From positions 509,728 through 573,727 of the forward strand of contig MNCI01008581.1 in the NCBI GenBank assembly GCA_015680685.1: a stretch of 64,000 nucleotides of DNA, read 5' to 3'. Positions 1 through 10,195 of this stretch are shown here, piece after piece. Positions within the stretch are counted from its first letter, which is position 1. The number at the start of each line of letters is the position of its first letter. The DNA comes from Gnetum montanum. Lineage: Eukaryota > Streptophyta > Gnetopsida > Gnetales > Gnetaceae. A program made the position numbers and the translations under genes. The notes under the pieces are model-generated. The model saw only the letters and a list, made by a program, of their open reading frames with translations. It was not told the DNA's origin and made no database searches.

Positions 1-320
1 CTAGCATTTGTATGTAATGGTTCAAACAAATCATTCATCCTAAACAACTAGGATTCAGCTTGCTCTCCACTTGAAAATCCATCAAATGATGGTGGCTTGC
101 ACTTCAAAAATTCTTGCAACTTGATAGCCCCATTATTCACCTCATTTTGATACTGTCCTGCCTCATTTTCATCATGAGTTTGTATTTTTGGTTGTATATT
201 TTGCTATATAACTATAGTAAGCAAAGTGACAGAATGGGCAAGTGTTGCAAAGGCCTCTTGCCAATGTTGAGGAGGCTCAATCTCTTGGTTGCTAGAACTA
301 GCACCATGCTTATTCCTCAT
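1..320 (-). pseudogene. Ty3/gypsy gag N-terminal fragment, copy a (Chr)
   Basis: Read on the minus strand from an ATG at 320-318, the frame gives an N-terminal gag-like stretch and then the segment LQEFLKCKPPSFDG, typical of the start of the retrotransposon gag domain in Ty3/gypsy elements with a tRNA-iMet primer. In-frame stops interrupt it and it runs off the left edge. A second copy of the same segment lies at 51385-51856. The plus-strand frame over this region is open for 109 codons in both copies, but the gag motifs and the adjacent primer-binding site are on the minus strand, so I treat the plus frame as a shadow. The element is incomplete: no protease or pol is seen. Confidence 0.6.
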
Positions 321-544
321 GTAAGTCTTCATTGTACTTACTATTCAGAGGCCTATACACACTTTGAATGCTATGCTTTAGTTCCCATGATAAAGTATTA
401 CAAATCAACATTGAAGCCATTTCTTCTCAATTTAGGCATATGAAAGACAAACCAATACCACATCAAACAATGCCCAAATTCAAACTTCATAAGAGGTTTC
501 AAGGAATGTAAAAGAAATCCAAACCTAGCTCTTTGATACCAAAA
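321..544 (-). other. Leader and tRNA-iMet primer-binding site of Chr copy a
   Basis: Minus-strand leader between the LTR and gag. The reverse complement of 524-541 reads TGGTATCAAAGAGCTAGG, close to the plant initiator-tRNA primer site TGGTATCAGAGC, and lies 3 bases from the LTR edge at 545. This fixes the orientation and shows an LTR retrotransposon 5' end. Confidence 0.7.
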
Positions 545-1464
545 TGTAATACCCATTCATAGGAAGCAAGAGCTAACACTCAAAGCCCCCTAGAAAGAAA
601 GCTAGTTGAAAGAAGAAAATGCACAGGTGGCTTTCTTTCTACAACAATCAAACTAACATTAACCTATAAAATTAAAACAAGATCAACAGCACCTAGATCT
701 ATCTTTGAAATAGGTCAATCAATATTAATTTTTAAGAATTAAGAGATAATTTTAAAAAGAAATAGCCATAGTAAAATATCTGTGGAAGATTCATTAGATT
801 TAAAAAATCAAACTTTTTTTAATTTAACTTAAAAAGAAATATGTAATCAGGATCATTTACACATTTGTAGACTAAATAAATGACCACAAAAGTAGATAAA
901 TTAATAATCTTAGACTTGTTCAATCACATAATAATATTTTATAATTTCCAGCAATACACAAAACAAGATCATCTGAATTTAACTCTTGTAACCATTTTAC
1001 CATTAATCATTTAATCAAAAAATTCATATGTTCAAAAATAGAGAATAGATAGATCACAACCATAAATTAACATCCTAGATTTTCCCCCACTCCATCAACT
1101 TATAGAAAGATATCAAAATAAAACTTGAGAAGGTATGGGAAAAAAAATATAATTCAAGATTTAGATTCAAGATTTATGCATTTAAAGAGGGAGGTTCATC
1201 AATAAAATTCCAATCAAAACCAAAGAATTCAACAATTTTAAAACATTTTTAATTATCTATGGGCCCATGGATACTCTCACTTTCTACCAGTTGTACCAAT
1301 CCTCATATCAGGGATCCTTGGCCCATGTTGGCAATCTTTTGTAAAAAAAATGCTCCAAATCATTATGGGTGTTTTTGAATCATTACAGAAACAACTCTCA
1401 TCCAAGTCATTTAGGTGTGAGAGTGCAAAGGATGGGTGGAGAGATCCAAAAAAAGCAATAAAGG
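545..1464 (-). mobile_element. Truncated 5' LTR of Chr copy a
   Basis: AT-rich region beginning with TGTAATACCC next to a primer-binding site, so it is the 5' LTR of the minus-strand element. It is colinear with 52081-52994. Copy b continues about 40 bases further to a perfect inverted copy of the LTR start. Here that end is missing and the sequence runs straight into the Ath-1 LTR at 1465. Confidence 0.6.
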
Positions 1465-2320
1465 TGATGAGTCATGTTTTGTAGGGTTACGATATCAAGT
1501 ATCCGATATTGGGGCACAACCTCCGATGTTAGGCATAAGATATCACCCCTTCCATGCTAGCCTATAAATACCACACTAGGGTGCATGGTTGGGATATAGA
1601 TTGTTGTTAGATTTAAGATAGATTTTTCATAGATTATTGATTTCAAGTTCTATTCTTTCCTAGTTCAAGCCTACAATGTGATGTTAAGTGATTGTACAAA
1701 TCCTTATTTGAGTGTGATGTACTTGGACACATTACATGACTGAAAATAAAGATCAACATTACTTTCATCATTGCAACATCCACTTAGATTTATTATTGTT
1801 TGAATTATTTAATTGTTATTATTTTCCTTAGTTAATGGTTTCATTTATTTTTCTTTACTATTCTTGTCATTCAGTAGAATGAGTATGACTAATTACAAGC
1901 CCATAAGTGTAATTACTTGGTAACCCAACAATGTATCGTTTGGTACACCCAATGATGTATGCTTGGTAATCCTAGCAGTATTGATGCAAAGTCCAAGGCA
2001 TGTGAAGATGGGTAGGGATGGGTACTCATCGCATGTAGGCTAGTTTAGATTTTACTTTCCATTATCAATTAGCTTAATTAATTTATCTCTTTATTGTCAT
2101 TAGGAGTAGCATAGGGCTAGACAACATCAATCATATGCCTCACTTTGGACTAAACCATATGTGACAAAGCTACCACTAGTCCAAGTGGGAAGATAGAAAA
2201 CTACGATCAAAGCATAATGATTTAGATTCACAACTAGTCCCATCCACGGAATTTGACCAAATTATGCATGAACACTTGTGATTCGTATGGTTGGGCATAG
2301 GGGTACTTTGCTACTCATCA
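1465..2320 (+). mobile_element. LTR 1 of the Ath-1 tandem element
   Basis: 856-bp LTR beginning TGATGAGTCATG and ending CTCATCA, so the termini are short inverted repeats. It has a TATA box (TATAAATA, 1563-1570) and a polyadenylation signal (AATAAA, 1745-1750) in the expected order, and is followed after one base by a primer-binding site at 2322. It is homologous to 53245-54132, and shares its ends and layout with the LTRs at 18449 and 44971. Confidence 0.85.
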
Positions 2321-2321
2321 T

Positions 2322-2339
2322 TGGCCCCATTACCATGGA
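2322..2339 (+). other. tRNA-Asp-like primer-binding site (decayed), Ath-1
   Basis: Reads TGGCCCCATTACCATGGA one base after the LTR. The plant tRNA-Asp complement used by Athila-type elements is TGGCGCCGTTGCCGGGGA. Most differences sit at CpG positions or are C/T and G/A changes, as expected of an old methylated copy. Confidence 0.7.
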
Positions 2340-2445
2340 TGGTGCTAATTATATAGATTAGTTATATTATACACAATTTCTATAAATGCATTAATGTTAT
2401 ATCTTTCAAACAATATTACATCATACACACCATAAACCAACAACA

Positions 2446-3933
2446 ATGTCTCTTTTAGAAGGAAGTAATAATTCATTGTATAGTGAAAACATTCATTGGA
2501 GAACTAATGAGATATATGTTGAGGAAAATTGGAGTGAGCAACCGCATGCAGGGATTTCATATGTTCATGACCATCCTAACAATACTCAAGGACTACATTC
2601 ACCTAAGGTAGACAACCCTAGAAGAGATGAAGTAATTCCTGGACCAAGGGCGGCCTCAAGGCCTAAGACCTCCTCAAAACCTAGAAATGATAAATCAAGG
2701 GACTATGGAGAACACCATAGAAGCCATGACAATCCTTCTAGTTCCTCAACTTCCTCTTCGTCTTCTTCTTCCTCTTCAATGTCTAGTTTTGACGAAGATA
2801 AACATAGGTATAGAGAGAAAGCTCCACTATGGGATCACAATAAGAATAGAAATCAGACCCATAGAAAAAATCAAAGATATTAGAATGAACATAGACAAAA
2901 TTATCACAATCAAACAAATAGAAATAGAAATTTTCATCATGATATGTCTGATAACAATGAACCCTTGTTGGCCATTAAGAGCCTAATGCAAATCACAAAG
3001 GTAGTTAAGGTACCCCACAAGCACCATAGGAAAAATTGCCTACCTAGTCTTGATATGAATAATATCTCTAAATTTGTGGGAGGCTATGATTTAGATCCAC
3101 AACATCATTTATAAGCCGTTCATGATGCCTATGCCTTATACAACATTGAGAGTGGGTGGTAAAAGCTTAAGCTCTTTCCTAGGACACTAATCGATAACGC
3201 TGAAGTGTGGTATAGATAATTAAAACTAAATTCAATCTGATAGTGGTCCACAATGTTGGAACTCTTCAATGAGAAATGCCAAACCTATGCAAGGGTATCC
3301 AACTTGAGGAGACAATACATGGATGGAGACATGAGCAACATGAATCTTTGGACATGACCTTAGATAGATATTATGCTCTATTGAATAGATGCCCAAGCCA
3401 TGGTTTCTATGAGGAAAAGTAGCTTTTCCACATCATAGATGGGCTTCATAATGAAACAAGAGAGACTCTTGGGATGTATGCTCTAGGTTAATTATATGAA
3501 CTATGAACCCATCAAATCCGAGAGTTAATCGAGTGTGTAGAAAAAGAAGAAGGAGAGCTACACAAATGGGAGAATGTTTAGACATCTCATAGGGATCCAA
3601 CTCAAAAGAAGGAGGTCCATATCCATGGAAAGGAAAAAGAGGTAGCTCTTGATAAGGTGATTTTGTAGTAACCTTTGTCAATCCAAAAGGCTATCGATGA
3701 ATTGGAAGCAAAGTGTGATAGGATGTAAGAATGGATAAATGAGAAAGTTACAACTTTCATGGAAATCGTAGAGGATATGGTAATGCAAAATGAACCAAGT
3801 GATTACAAAAAATAGAGGAAGAAGAACTAAGAAACAACTAGGAATACTTATCAGAAAATAGAGAACATGGCTGAAGAAAGAAAGGCAATAGACTCAACCA
3901 AAAATGAAGATGAAAAATGTGACATTTGCATAT
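2446..3933 (+). pseudogene. Ath-1 gag pseudogene, 5' portion (first unit)
   Basis: Starts at the ATG at 2446, about 125 bases after the LTR, at the same place as the ATGs at 19640 (Ath-2) and 54258 (second Ath-1 unit). The first 145 codons are open and include a serine run near residues 98-113. Further on, gag motifs shared with Ath-2 appear in changing frames with many stops: a WSTMLELFN segment near 3250 and the reading CDICIYD near 3915, matching the CEICQYD segment of Ath-2. The gene is cut at 3938 by Ins-1 and resumes at 7937. Role in an intact element: capsid/nucleocapsid precursor. This copy cannot make it. Confidence 0.75.
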
Positions 3934-4235
3934 ATGACTGTTGGCACATTTTGGCCATTTCATGGAACAAGTTGGCATGATTAAATCTGCAAGTAAAAAA
4001 AAAAAGAAATCTCTTTTTAAACTTCTTAAGAGAAATAACACAATTGTATCAGAGTGTAGGGTGGTATCCTTGGAATATCATACCAAGATAAAGAGTTTTC
4101 TAGCAAGTCCAAACATCTTTGATGACATTTATTTAAGTCCTTAAACTATGGAGAGCTATGACTTAGATTTTTAGAGCACAATAATGTTATGTGATACTGT
4201 GAAAATACATTTGAAAATTGGAAAAACAACAACAA

Positions 4236-4802
4236 GGCAATAGAACCACTCCCTCCATGGTTGCCATTGCTGCCACTGAACAACTTGTGGGTCAAGCTGC
4301 CATGAATCAATTTGCACAGAACCACCAAAAAAAAACTATCTTTAATTCCAAGAGAATTATTGGAAGATGCTTTTCAGACCCTAGTGTTCAGACTGATAAT
4401 ACCATTGGTTATTTTCTATAATTGCTGGCCCTAAAGGAAAGCCACTGATAGAGGTAAGTTTCAAGGGTGAAAATAAACGATTTACTGCAGAAGAGATATC
4501 TTCCATGGTGCTGGCTAAAGTGAAGGAAATTGCTAAGATGTTTTTTTTAAAATTGTGAGGTGAGTAAGGTTGTGGTTACTGTGCCTGCCTACTTTGACAA
4601 TGCTACGAGGATGTAGGATTGATTGCTGGCTTTGAGGTCATGAAATTGTTGAATGAGCCGATTGCAACAACAATTGCTTAGGATTTGGATAAGCCTTCTA
4701 AGAAGGAAGAGAGTATTCTAGTTTATGATTTGGGTAGAGGAACATTTGATGTTGCTGTGCTTGGAATTAGGAAAAACAACATCACAGTAAAGGCGGTGGA
4801 TG
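4236..4802 (+). pseudogene. HSP70 chaperone pseudogene fragment
   Basis: Covers part of the HSP70 nucleotide-binding domain. Recognisable pieces in order are GNRTTPS (4236), a segment ending [12 protein letters not shown] (about 4341-4395), [20 protein letters not shown] (about 4464-4524), VVVTVPAYFDN (about 4573), a degraded copy of the NEPTAAAIAYGLDK motif (near 4650), and DLGRGTFDV (near 4730), where intact proteins have DLGGGTFDV. It needs three frames and contains stops. The first 30 or so residues and everything after about residue 215 are absent. The stretch around codon 70, where many plant cytosolic HSP70 genes have their intron, is continuous, which suggests a spliced-transcript origin. 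It lies inside Ins-1, in the same orientation as the P450 piece. Confidence 0.85.
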
Positions 4803-5100
4803 AGGATCGTGAGACATGAAGAAGCAAGTGTTCTCAATGCTGCAACTGTAGGGCCATCTCAGGTATCCTTGTCACAGATGGATGTTGCGCTTCGATTTCG
4901 TTTTTGTTGCCCTGGTAGTGGTACCCTTGCCGTTGAGGACATTCGTGCATCTACGATTTATATTCACACAAGGCTTGGTTTCAAATTTACCGAAAGGACA
5001 AAAAAAATGTACATTTTGCTACGGGAGAGAACTCACCGATAGTATTCAGCAGGATCCCTGCACTTACACCATGCACTGTTTTATATTTTCTTGGACCTGA

Positions 5101-5290
5101 ATGGAGAAAATGATGTACCTGCATTGTGTCATCAAAGAAACTCTACGTCTGCACCCACGCATTCCTTGAGAAGTCATGAAATTTGTGACCATGAATGGAT
5201 TTAGTACACAGAAAAGCTAGAATAATTTTTAATCTGTGGGTAATAAGGAGAGACGTCACCATCTGGGGAGATGACACAGACAAACGTGCT
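5101..5290 (+). pseudogene. Cytochrome P450 pseudogene fragment (helix K region)
   Basis: The frame reads YLHCVIKETLRLHPRIP, the plant P450 helix-K segment with the invariant ExxR (ETLR at 5137-5148). After a stop and a frame change it gives RIIFNLWVIRRD then TIWGDD, matching the downstream family segment (vNxWaigRDp.xW). The usual residues between RLHP and the next strand are partly lost, and the PERF and heme-binding Cys regions are not seen. Only about 60 of the usual 500 residues survive, so this is a dead fragment. It may be joined to other captured sequence at 4830-5100, which I cannot assign. P450 family not determined. Confidence 0.8.
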
Positions 5291-5879
5291 ATGTGTGCAA
5301 AAATAGTTGCTCCTTCACTTGGTTGGGCTTACCTGCAGCTTCTTATTTATTATTTTTCTTATCAATTTTGCAGCATTTAAAAAACTAAAGAAAAAAGAAC
5401 AGAACAAAGATAGTGCAGGGAGGCAGCAAATTTGTAGACCACATCTTTCTATTTTTCTTCCCCCGAATTTGTCATGGGCATATGATTTCAGAATGTTTGG
5501 TGTTGCTCCCGTTAAGATTGAGATGATGTAGATTTTCATTGCATGATCTTATGGAGTTCGGCGCTGTTCTTGGTAATCTGAGGCCTGTGGACTGAAGCTT
5601 GGGACCATTCATTTGAGGATTTCTGAAACTTGGCAGTGTTTTTCACGTTTCCTGATGTTTTAAAGGAGTTTAGGTCCAGTGATTGACAGGAGGCGGGAAA
5701 GAAGCAAGAGTTTGTGAAGCAGGGAAGATCCTCTTTGGCAAGTCACGTTCATGGCAGACTATCTTGCTCTACACAAGCACTGTTTGATGCAAGGTGTAGT
5801 TCTGCCGCCGCCGGTGACCCTCACGCCATTTTCGCTAGTGAATGCTCTGCTCGTCCTATTGTAGGAGATAGCGTGGTAC

Positions 5880-5960
5880 CCGCGGTCACGTGCATGCCAG
5901 TGCAAGAAGTAACAACATTACCTGAGCAGCGATAGGCATGCATTTGTCTATAAAAAAAAT
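5880..5960 (+). promoter_or_regulatory. Promoter-like segment with G-box, RY motif and TATA box
   Basis: A CACGTG G-box at 5887-5892, a CATGCAT RY-type motif at 5937-5943 and CTATAAAAAA at 5948-5957 lie in order, followed by a GA-rich stretch and an ATG at 6028. The surrounding 5690-6190 is richer in GC and CpG than the retroelement DNA around it. This looks like a captured plant core promoter and 5' leader. Activity cannot be judged from sequence. Confidence 0.5.
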
Positions 5961-6027
5961 CTCTAGCTCTAGCTCTTGTGATAATGGAGAGACGCAGAGA
6001 CAAAGAGCGAGAGAGAGACTGTGAGAG

Positions 6028-6189
6028 ATGGAGAAAGAGATGGCAACTACTGTTGAAACATGCGTAGAAGTGGTTTCAACTACCATTATATTTTCAGGAG
6101 GTTCAGTGGGCGAGACAAGTTTGGTGGAGTGGAGCATAAGCTACGGAGATGGGCTGCGCGTAGGAAAAGCTATCGGGCAGTTGGTTTAA
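6028..6189 (+). CDS. Short ORF downstream of the promoter-like segment (possible captured first exon)
   Basis: 53 codons from the first ATG after the TATA box, with an in-frame Met four codons on, ending TAA at 6187. I do not recognise the product. No transmembrane segment or catalytic motif is evident. The GA-rich leader just before it and the spacing from TATA to ATG (about 75 bases) are plausible for a plant gene start, so it could be the first exon of a captured gene whose remainder is missing. It could equally be a chance frame. It sits inside Ins-1. Confidence 0.3.
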   Translation: MEKEMATTVETCVEVVSTTIIFSGGSVGETSLVEWSISYGDGLRVGKAIGQLV

Positions 6190-7931
6190 CTGCATACGAC
6201 ATCCTCCACAATATCTCTCGGTTAACTTTGGAAAATTATTTAAGGCCTTCACTTTTGAAAAATATATTTTCTTTTTTTTCTTCATCGACCATCCCCTAAA
6301 TCAATTTTATATTCAATTATATTCATTTGTGAAGACCTAGTTTCCTCACTAGACATAGGAGTTTCTTGAAACATTTCTAAAGCCTCAACTTAACGGAGAT
6401 GAACATTGGATGTAAATATTGGATACCTCTTTGAAAAAATATGTTCAAAGATAAAAATTCATGGGATATTTATCCAATATCATACATGAAGTGGACACTT
6501 GTCACCTACAACTTGTTTATCTCCATGGTGACCACTTGGCGACTGAATGAAGACACTTGGCAATTGAATAGGACACTTGTCCATTGTAGCTTTTTTCTCT
6601 CTATGGTGGCTATAACCACCCAAGATATTTTGTAACTTACCTACCTACCTTTGAACCCTATAAAAAGGCTTTAGGGGTCAAGTAGGGAGGATCATCATCA
6701 CTTGGGGTCTCATACATCACACTTTTGAGAAGACATTGGGATCACACTTGGGCTCTCACATGGAGACACACTTGGGGTCTTGAGAAGAGCATTGTAAAGA
6801 AGAAATTATGAACGATTGCTTATAAGATGGCTTGCTAGAGTAAAGATTTTAGCCTCTTTGTCATAGTCCTATGAGTTATGATTTATTTTTTTTATTTTGT
6901 TTAAATTTTTTAGCTAGTGGTTTAGATAGCATCATCCTTGGCATGTAATTTTGGGATTTTTAGATTGCTCTTATTGTTCTTGTTGCCTGATAGAAAATTT
7001 CTGTTAAAATTTTGTCATAGAAGCACTTGTGTTTAAAAGCCTTAAGAGCATTTTAGCAGTAAATTTGGTTATTGTGCAACGTATAAGAACCACTATTGGG
7101 ATTTTTGTAAGAGAGCCTTTGCTCGTAGTCATGCCGTTGAATGATTCAATAGTCAAGAGGGTTCAGAAAATCTTTGGTATTTTGATGGGACTAGAATAAC
7201 TTCTTTTTATCTTTAAAGTGAATCTCCATGATATTTCAATCAAAAATTGTCAAGTCTTTTGAAGGTTCTGTTGAATGCAATTGTTGACATCCATTATCTA
7301 GCCAAAATGGAGTCTCGTATGTGGTAGTTTACGCAGCATGTTTTTTGGTAGCATAATAGGATTGTCTTGAAGAAATTGCTTATTTGAGCCTTGGAAGTTT
7401 GAACAATTTGTAGATATTGAATTTGGGATAGCTTTATTGCGAAGTGTTTACTCGTGTCATTTTACCTTGTTTAAATATTTGAGGTCTACACAAATCTGCT
7501 TTCTTTTCTGTCTATTTCCATCGAATCTTGCTCTATTTCTAGTTTTCTTGTGGAACTATCTCTTTCTCTGGGAAAAATTAGAAGTAGATTCGTAAGGTTG
7601 TGCTCAAATGTTTTGCAAAATTTTATTTGTTACAAGTAGTTATTATAAGGGCCACATAGACTAGGTAATTGAACAAAATAGGAACTCTCAACAACTCACA
7701 GTGCTTGGCAAAGTTGGCTGAATCTCTGTAAGATAAGTCATTTGTAGTTTACACACAGTGCAATCGTTTCATTTTTCACAACCGCACGCCGCAACAGCAC
7801 ACACACATACTTACATTAACTACTGAGTTTATTTGGAGGTATCTGGGCCTTGGTGTTGCGAGAGACTAGCAAACACCTAAATCCTGTTCAAGGACACTCG
7901 TTGGCGATCACGTCCCAAATGGTCGCCAACA
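6190..7931 (+). other. Noncoding right part of Ins-1
   Basis: No coding similarity recognised. A TATA-like CTATAAAAAGG near 6658 is preceded by a run of related ACTTGGC/ACTTGTC words and followed by repeated CACTTGGG words (6700-6780), a layout like an LTR U3/R region. The last 35 bases contain an 8-bp inverted repeat (GTTGGCGA and TCGCCAAC), so the right end can fold into a hairpin. Confidence 0.4.
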
Positions 7932-7936
7932 ATGAC

Positions 7937-8589
7937 CACCTGAAGGGTCATTGCCTAGTCATGTCACAAGTACATGAGTCTTGTGCTTTTGCATTAAATC
8001 CCAAATTCGTACAAAGCACATGCCCAGAAACTTTTCTTTTCCACATGGTAATTATAGATAGTCCCACAACCAATTATACTATCCTAGGGGGACTTATTAC
8101 TAGCCTCAACACTATCACCAATTGTAGTGGCAACACCCACAGTCGTGGGGGAGGCCATCACCAAATGAGCCCTATCCTTACTACTAGTTGAAACCATATG
8201 GATATTATGTTCAACACCTTGTTTCTCCAAAAAGTTCTATGTCCTCCACTTCAAATTGCTACCATCACTCTCCTAAGTACCATCAACCCATGACATCTCC
8301 TAAAGAATCACCACCTCACACCTCTTACCCTCCATCATATCCTTGATATTCTCATACTCTACCCCATCATATGCCATCTCCAGCAACACAAGAAGGTTCA
8401 GCATCATAACATCAATAAATGAATGTCATTTGTATTGTGAATGTGCATAGACATGCTAATACTAGTAGATTCCCATCATAAACTCAAAAACGTCCTTTCT
8501 TTAGGACAACTTCTAGTAAAAAGTGCAACACTCATGGACCTATCACATCATCCAAACTAGCACAAGGCGAAAACAACACCACATTTAGG
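7937..8589 (+). pseudogene. Ath-1 gag pseudogene, 3' portion after Ins-1
   Basis: Resumes the gag homology lost at 3933. The reading NDHLKGHC then HESCAFALN parallels YDHPKGCC then QESRMYALN of Ath-2 (about 21490-21565). Nucleotide similarity continues over 8080-8540 with Ath-2 21600-22060, the proline/histidine-rich spacer before protease. Stops are frequent. It ends where a Tat LTR begins at about 8590. Protease, RT and integrase of Ath-1 are not present in the window. Confidence 0.7.
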
Positions 8590-10195
8590 TAGAAACACCT
8601 CAATGGTAGATTTGTTTAAGTGTCAACATGAGAAAAATATTTTCTAAGTGATTGGCCCATGCGTCCATTGCTGGGACTACACCCTAGAGCATAGTCAATG
8701 TAGCTTGCAACATAGAGCTGGATTTGCAAATTTTTCTAAGTGCTGATAGTAGTTGCAAAATTTTTTTCTAAGTGTTATGTTATGCTCCCATTCTCCCTAC
8801 TACACTCCAGAGTGTAGCAAGCACTTTAGTGGCCAGTTTTGCCTAACTTTCAAGCTAACTTAGCATGGAAGAGGCATTTTGGTAGATTTTCTAACTCCTA
8901 AGGCTACCCCTCCTGCTATGCTCTAGCATGTAGCCAGCATAGCCTGGATGAAGATTGCAAGTTTTGCCAATTTTTCTAAGTGTTAGTGCTATGCTTTAAC
9001 TTTTCTTGCTATGCTTCAAAGCGTAGCTAGTGTAGCTAGCATTGGACTTTAATTCTTGCAGAATTTACCTAACTATTGGGTTACACTCTAGAGAGTAGCT
9101 AGTGTAGCAATGCAAGATAGCCTCCAAAAGTTCCTAGAGCTCTGCATTGGTGTACATATTAGCCTCAACACTCCTTTGGTAAGAAAGATTAGCAACTGGC
9201 ATATCTTTTGCACCCCACTTTATCCAAAAATTATACCTACACTCGATCCCACTTGAAAGAAGGGAGAGCATAGTCCCAGAGCATAGCCTCCAAATTATAC
9301 TATTTTGCATGGTTTGTAGGTACATTGTGGTCTTTTTAGCTTTGGCACATGCAGTCTTGGCAATATAGTCATAGCTCAATAGTCTCTTGGGGTCCATTGG
9401 AGCACACCAGAGTGTAGCACCATTTTGATTTAGTGGGAGCATAGCCTCAGCTACCCCCTTTAACACATGGTGCCTAATCTACACTTTATGTCAACCCTAA
9501 TCCTAAAAATACCCCTACATTCCACATTTTATGGGTTAGCAATTTCATTTTAGTGGTTGGCATTTGGTGGAAATTCTCATTTAGTACTTAGCATCTCAAC
9601 ATTGACACCCTTTCACCTGAGTGCCCTTAACACCTTGGCAACACCAAGACACACTGCAGCTTGTAGGACACCATGATAGCCAACCCAGTAGGCTTAGACT
9701 TCATAGTAGATGTTAGTCTTCATAGCCTAGACACCCCAGAGACTATGATTATGCTACCTATTATGCTTGTCTATATGCTGTGTACCTCTTCACCTCTCTT
9801 TTGCAATTGCTATGCTCCCCCTCGTATAGGGTGGTGCCATTCTTCCTCTCTCAAATTCCATTGCATTTTCAAGCATTTTCTTTGGCATTTATCATAGAAT
9901 TTGCATTTTTTTGCTATTTTGAACATTTTCACCATCGTTTTCACATTGGAAAAACCTACTACACTCAAGCTTAGTTGGCCATGGTACCACCAAAAATGTT
10001 GTGTGAACCCCATAACACTTTTTTATTGCAACACTCCATAAGTCTTGGTTCGATTGACAAGATTGTCCTGGGCACTTTGCCTCCATTTCCCCCCTTCAAT
10101 GATGGCCCCTCAGACATGGGTAGGGTTAGGGTTGTACTACAACTGTCGATCTCTCAGCATGACCATTCCAGCTGTTGATGTTTTCGATCACTACA
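8590..10195 (+). mobile_element. Tat-3: Tat-family LTR, plus orientation
   Basis: Begins with a decayed TGAAACACC-like end and finishes TTTTCGATCACTACA, matching the ends of the other Tat LTRs (for example 61171-63316). The interior has the family's repeated words TTTTTCTAAGTGTT and actatgctc/tagcatag. Where the TATA box should be there is CCTAAAAATACCCC (near 9502), so the promoter is damaged. No convincing target duplication was found (TAGGT before, AAGGC after), and Ath-1 pol is missing at this point, so a simple solo LTR is not proven. Confidence 0.65.

Larger units (their letters stand above)
3939..7931. mobile_element. Ins-1: 4-kb insertion carrying host gene fragments, TSD ATGAC
   Basis: Interrupts Ath-1 gag. 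The 5 bases ATGAC at 3934-3938 recur at 7932-7936, and the uninterrupted homologue in Ath-2 (about 21492) has a single ATGAC, so this is a target-site duplication. The insert begins TGTTGGCACATTTTGG. The reverse complement of its end reads TGTTGGCGACCATTTGG, giving imperfect inverted ends of about 17 bp with TG...CA termini. No long terminal repeats, transposase or reverse transcriptase were found. Contents from left to right: a short leader-like stretch with TTGTATCAGAG (near 4048), an HSP70 fragment, a P450 fragment, a GC-rich promoter-like stretch, and a second TATA-bearing noncoding part. The 5-bp TSD and TG...CA ends suggest an LTR-type element or a cDNA integrated by one. The class is unresolved. 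Confidence 0.75.

Noticed and set aside
114-443. Plus-strand 109-codon ORF conserved in two copies (also 51650-51979)
   Set aside because: The opposite strand carries gag motifs next to a primer-binding site, so conservation follows from the duplicated segment and the plus frame is a shadow.
4830-5100. P450 N-terminal anchor upstream of the P450 fragment
   Set aside because: One frame is hydrophobic and leucine/valine-rich, but there is no proline hinge or other P450 motif and the frame does not connect to the helix-K piece.
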